Assembly (NCBI GenBank): GCA_963750735.1
Contig: CAVVRY010000007.1
Location: 1 to 64,000, forward strand
Source: JANTGF01 sp963750735
Lineage (GTDB): Bacteria > Bacteroidota > Bacteroidia > Bacteroidales > VadinHA17
Direction: 5' to 3'
DNA length: 64,000 bases
Shown: in pieces, positions 63,691-64,000 of the stretch
Numbering within the stretch: position 1 is the stretch's first letter
How the letters are laid out: every line of letters begins with the position of its first letter
The notes under the pieces: generated by a model
What the model was told of the DNA's origin: nothing
What the model saw: the letters and a program-made list of their open reading frames with translations, nothing else
The model's database searches: none
Position numbers and translations under genes: made by a program

Positions 63691-64000
63691 CTATTCATAC
63701 CTTAATGTGTTTGCTGGATTCATGCTGGCAGCCTTTACCACCTGTACACTTACAGTTAAAATTGCCACCAAAATACCGAAAATGGCCGGCAGACCAAATA
63801 TCCACCAACTCAATGTGGTTGGGTACGCATAGTCTTTCAGCCAATTATTTAGAAAATACCAGGAAATTGGAACTCCAATGGCCACAGCAACTATAACCAG
63901 CCTGGCAAATTCGCCAGTCATCAGGTATACTATTCCTGAAATAGAAGAACCTATCACTTTCCGAATACCAATTTCTCGGATTCGAGTCTCCACCATATAG
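63691..64000 (-). CDS. FtsX/MacB-like ABC transporter permease, C-terminal part
   Basis: The frame enters from the right edge and ends at 63691, so only the last 103 residues are present. ETRIREIGIRKVIGSSISGI is the conserved cytoplasmic helix before the last membrane helices of FtsX-domain permeases, and VQVVKAASMNPANTLRYE is the classical C-terminus. Two hydrophobic segments (about 30-48 and 65-85) fit. Such permeases work with an ATPase in export of lipoproteins, peptides or toxins. Confidence 0.9.
   Translation of the reverse strand, partial: YMVETRIREIGIRKVIGSSISGIVYLMTGEFARLVIVAVAIGVPISWYFLNNWLKDYAYPTTLSWWIFGLPAIFGILVAILTVSVQVVKAASMNPANTLRYE

Noticed and set aside
1..64000. tRNA, rRNA, insertion sequences or phage genes
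   Set aside because: I looked for cloverleaf-like spacers, conserved rRNA segments, transposase and integrase motifs and found none that I could support.

Overview
The window reads as an AT-rich chromosomal segment from a member of the Bacteroidota. Evidence: a SusC/SusD pair, a secreted FG-GAP protein with a type IX secretion tail, lipoproteins with short signal peptides, Bacteroidota-type -7 boxes (TAnnTTTG), fucose isomerase/kinase genes and an amino-sugar cluster of Bacteroides type. Most genes lack a Shine-Dalgarno sequence, as is usual in this phylum. The glycan enzymes point to a glycan-degrading organism; I cannot name a genus. I see no rRNA, tRNA, CRISPR array, transposase or phage gene.

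Layout. 1-6.4 kb: amino-sugar metabolism (SMP-30-like lipoprotein, frameshifted NagB/PIG-L deaminase, frameshifted ROK kinase, SIS isomerase), PPK2 and aquaporin. 6.5-15.1 kb: phosphohexomutase, PfkB kinase, zinc dehydrogenase, two paralogous secreted proteins of unknown role, an SDR/PHP pair. 15.3-20.8 kb: a lone PycTM-like membrane protein, a fused E1 plus E2 of a 2-oxoacid dehydrogenase, and a divergent GntR regulator. 20.8-28.7 kb: leftward run with epimerase, fucK, fucI, a small conserved protein, a GH106 gene broken in three places and an NTF2-like protein. 28.8-35.5 kb: FG-GAP/T9SS protein, GH109-type oxidoreductase, a perfect-phase heptamer array, sodium:solute symporter and a NahK-like kinase.

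35.6-49.6 kb is the hydrogenase region: hypC, hypD, hypE, an NtrC-type regulator without a sensor domain, a good sigma-54 promoter, a small unknown protein, and the small subunit, large subunit and cytochrome b of a group 1 [NiFe] hydrogenase. The small subunit has both extra cysteines that mark the oxygen-tolerant [4Fe-3S] type. An inverted, frameshifted SusC/SusD pair separates these genes from the maturation protease. 49.9-58.6 kb: a small multiply frameshifted gene, lysA/lysC, CYTH and ACT-like proteins, a large AsmA-like protein, and a receiver protein with a histidine-kinase H-box but no ATPase domain. 58.6-64 kb: GH29 fucosidase (frameshifted), a GH123/DUF4091-like lipoprotein, an MFS transporter and the end of an FtsX-like permease.

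Together the genes describe use of fucose-, rhamnose- and N-acetylhexosamine-containing glycans plus H2 oxidation. The most striking pattern is that about twelve single-base frame breaks fall almost entirely in glycan-use genes and one unknown gene, while the hydrogenase, dehydrogenase, lysine and large AsmA genes are intact. This suggests either decay of glycan loci or clustered sequence error; the missing lipobox cysteine in SusD favours real decay.
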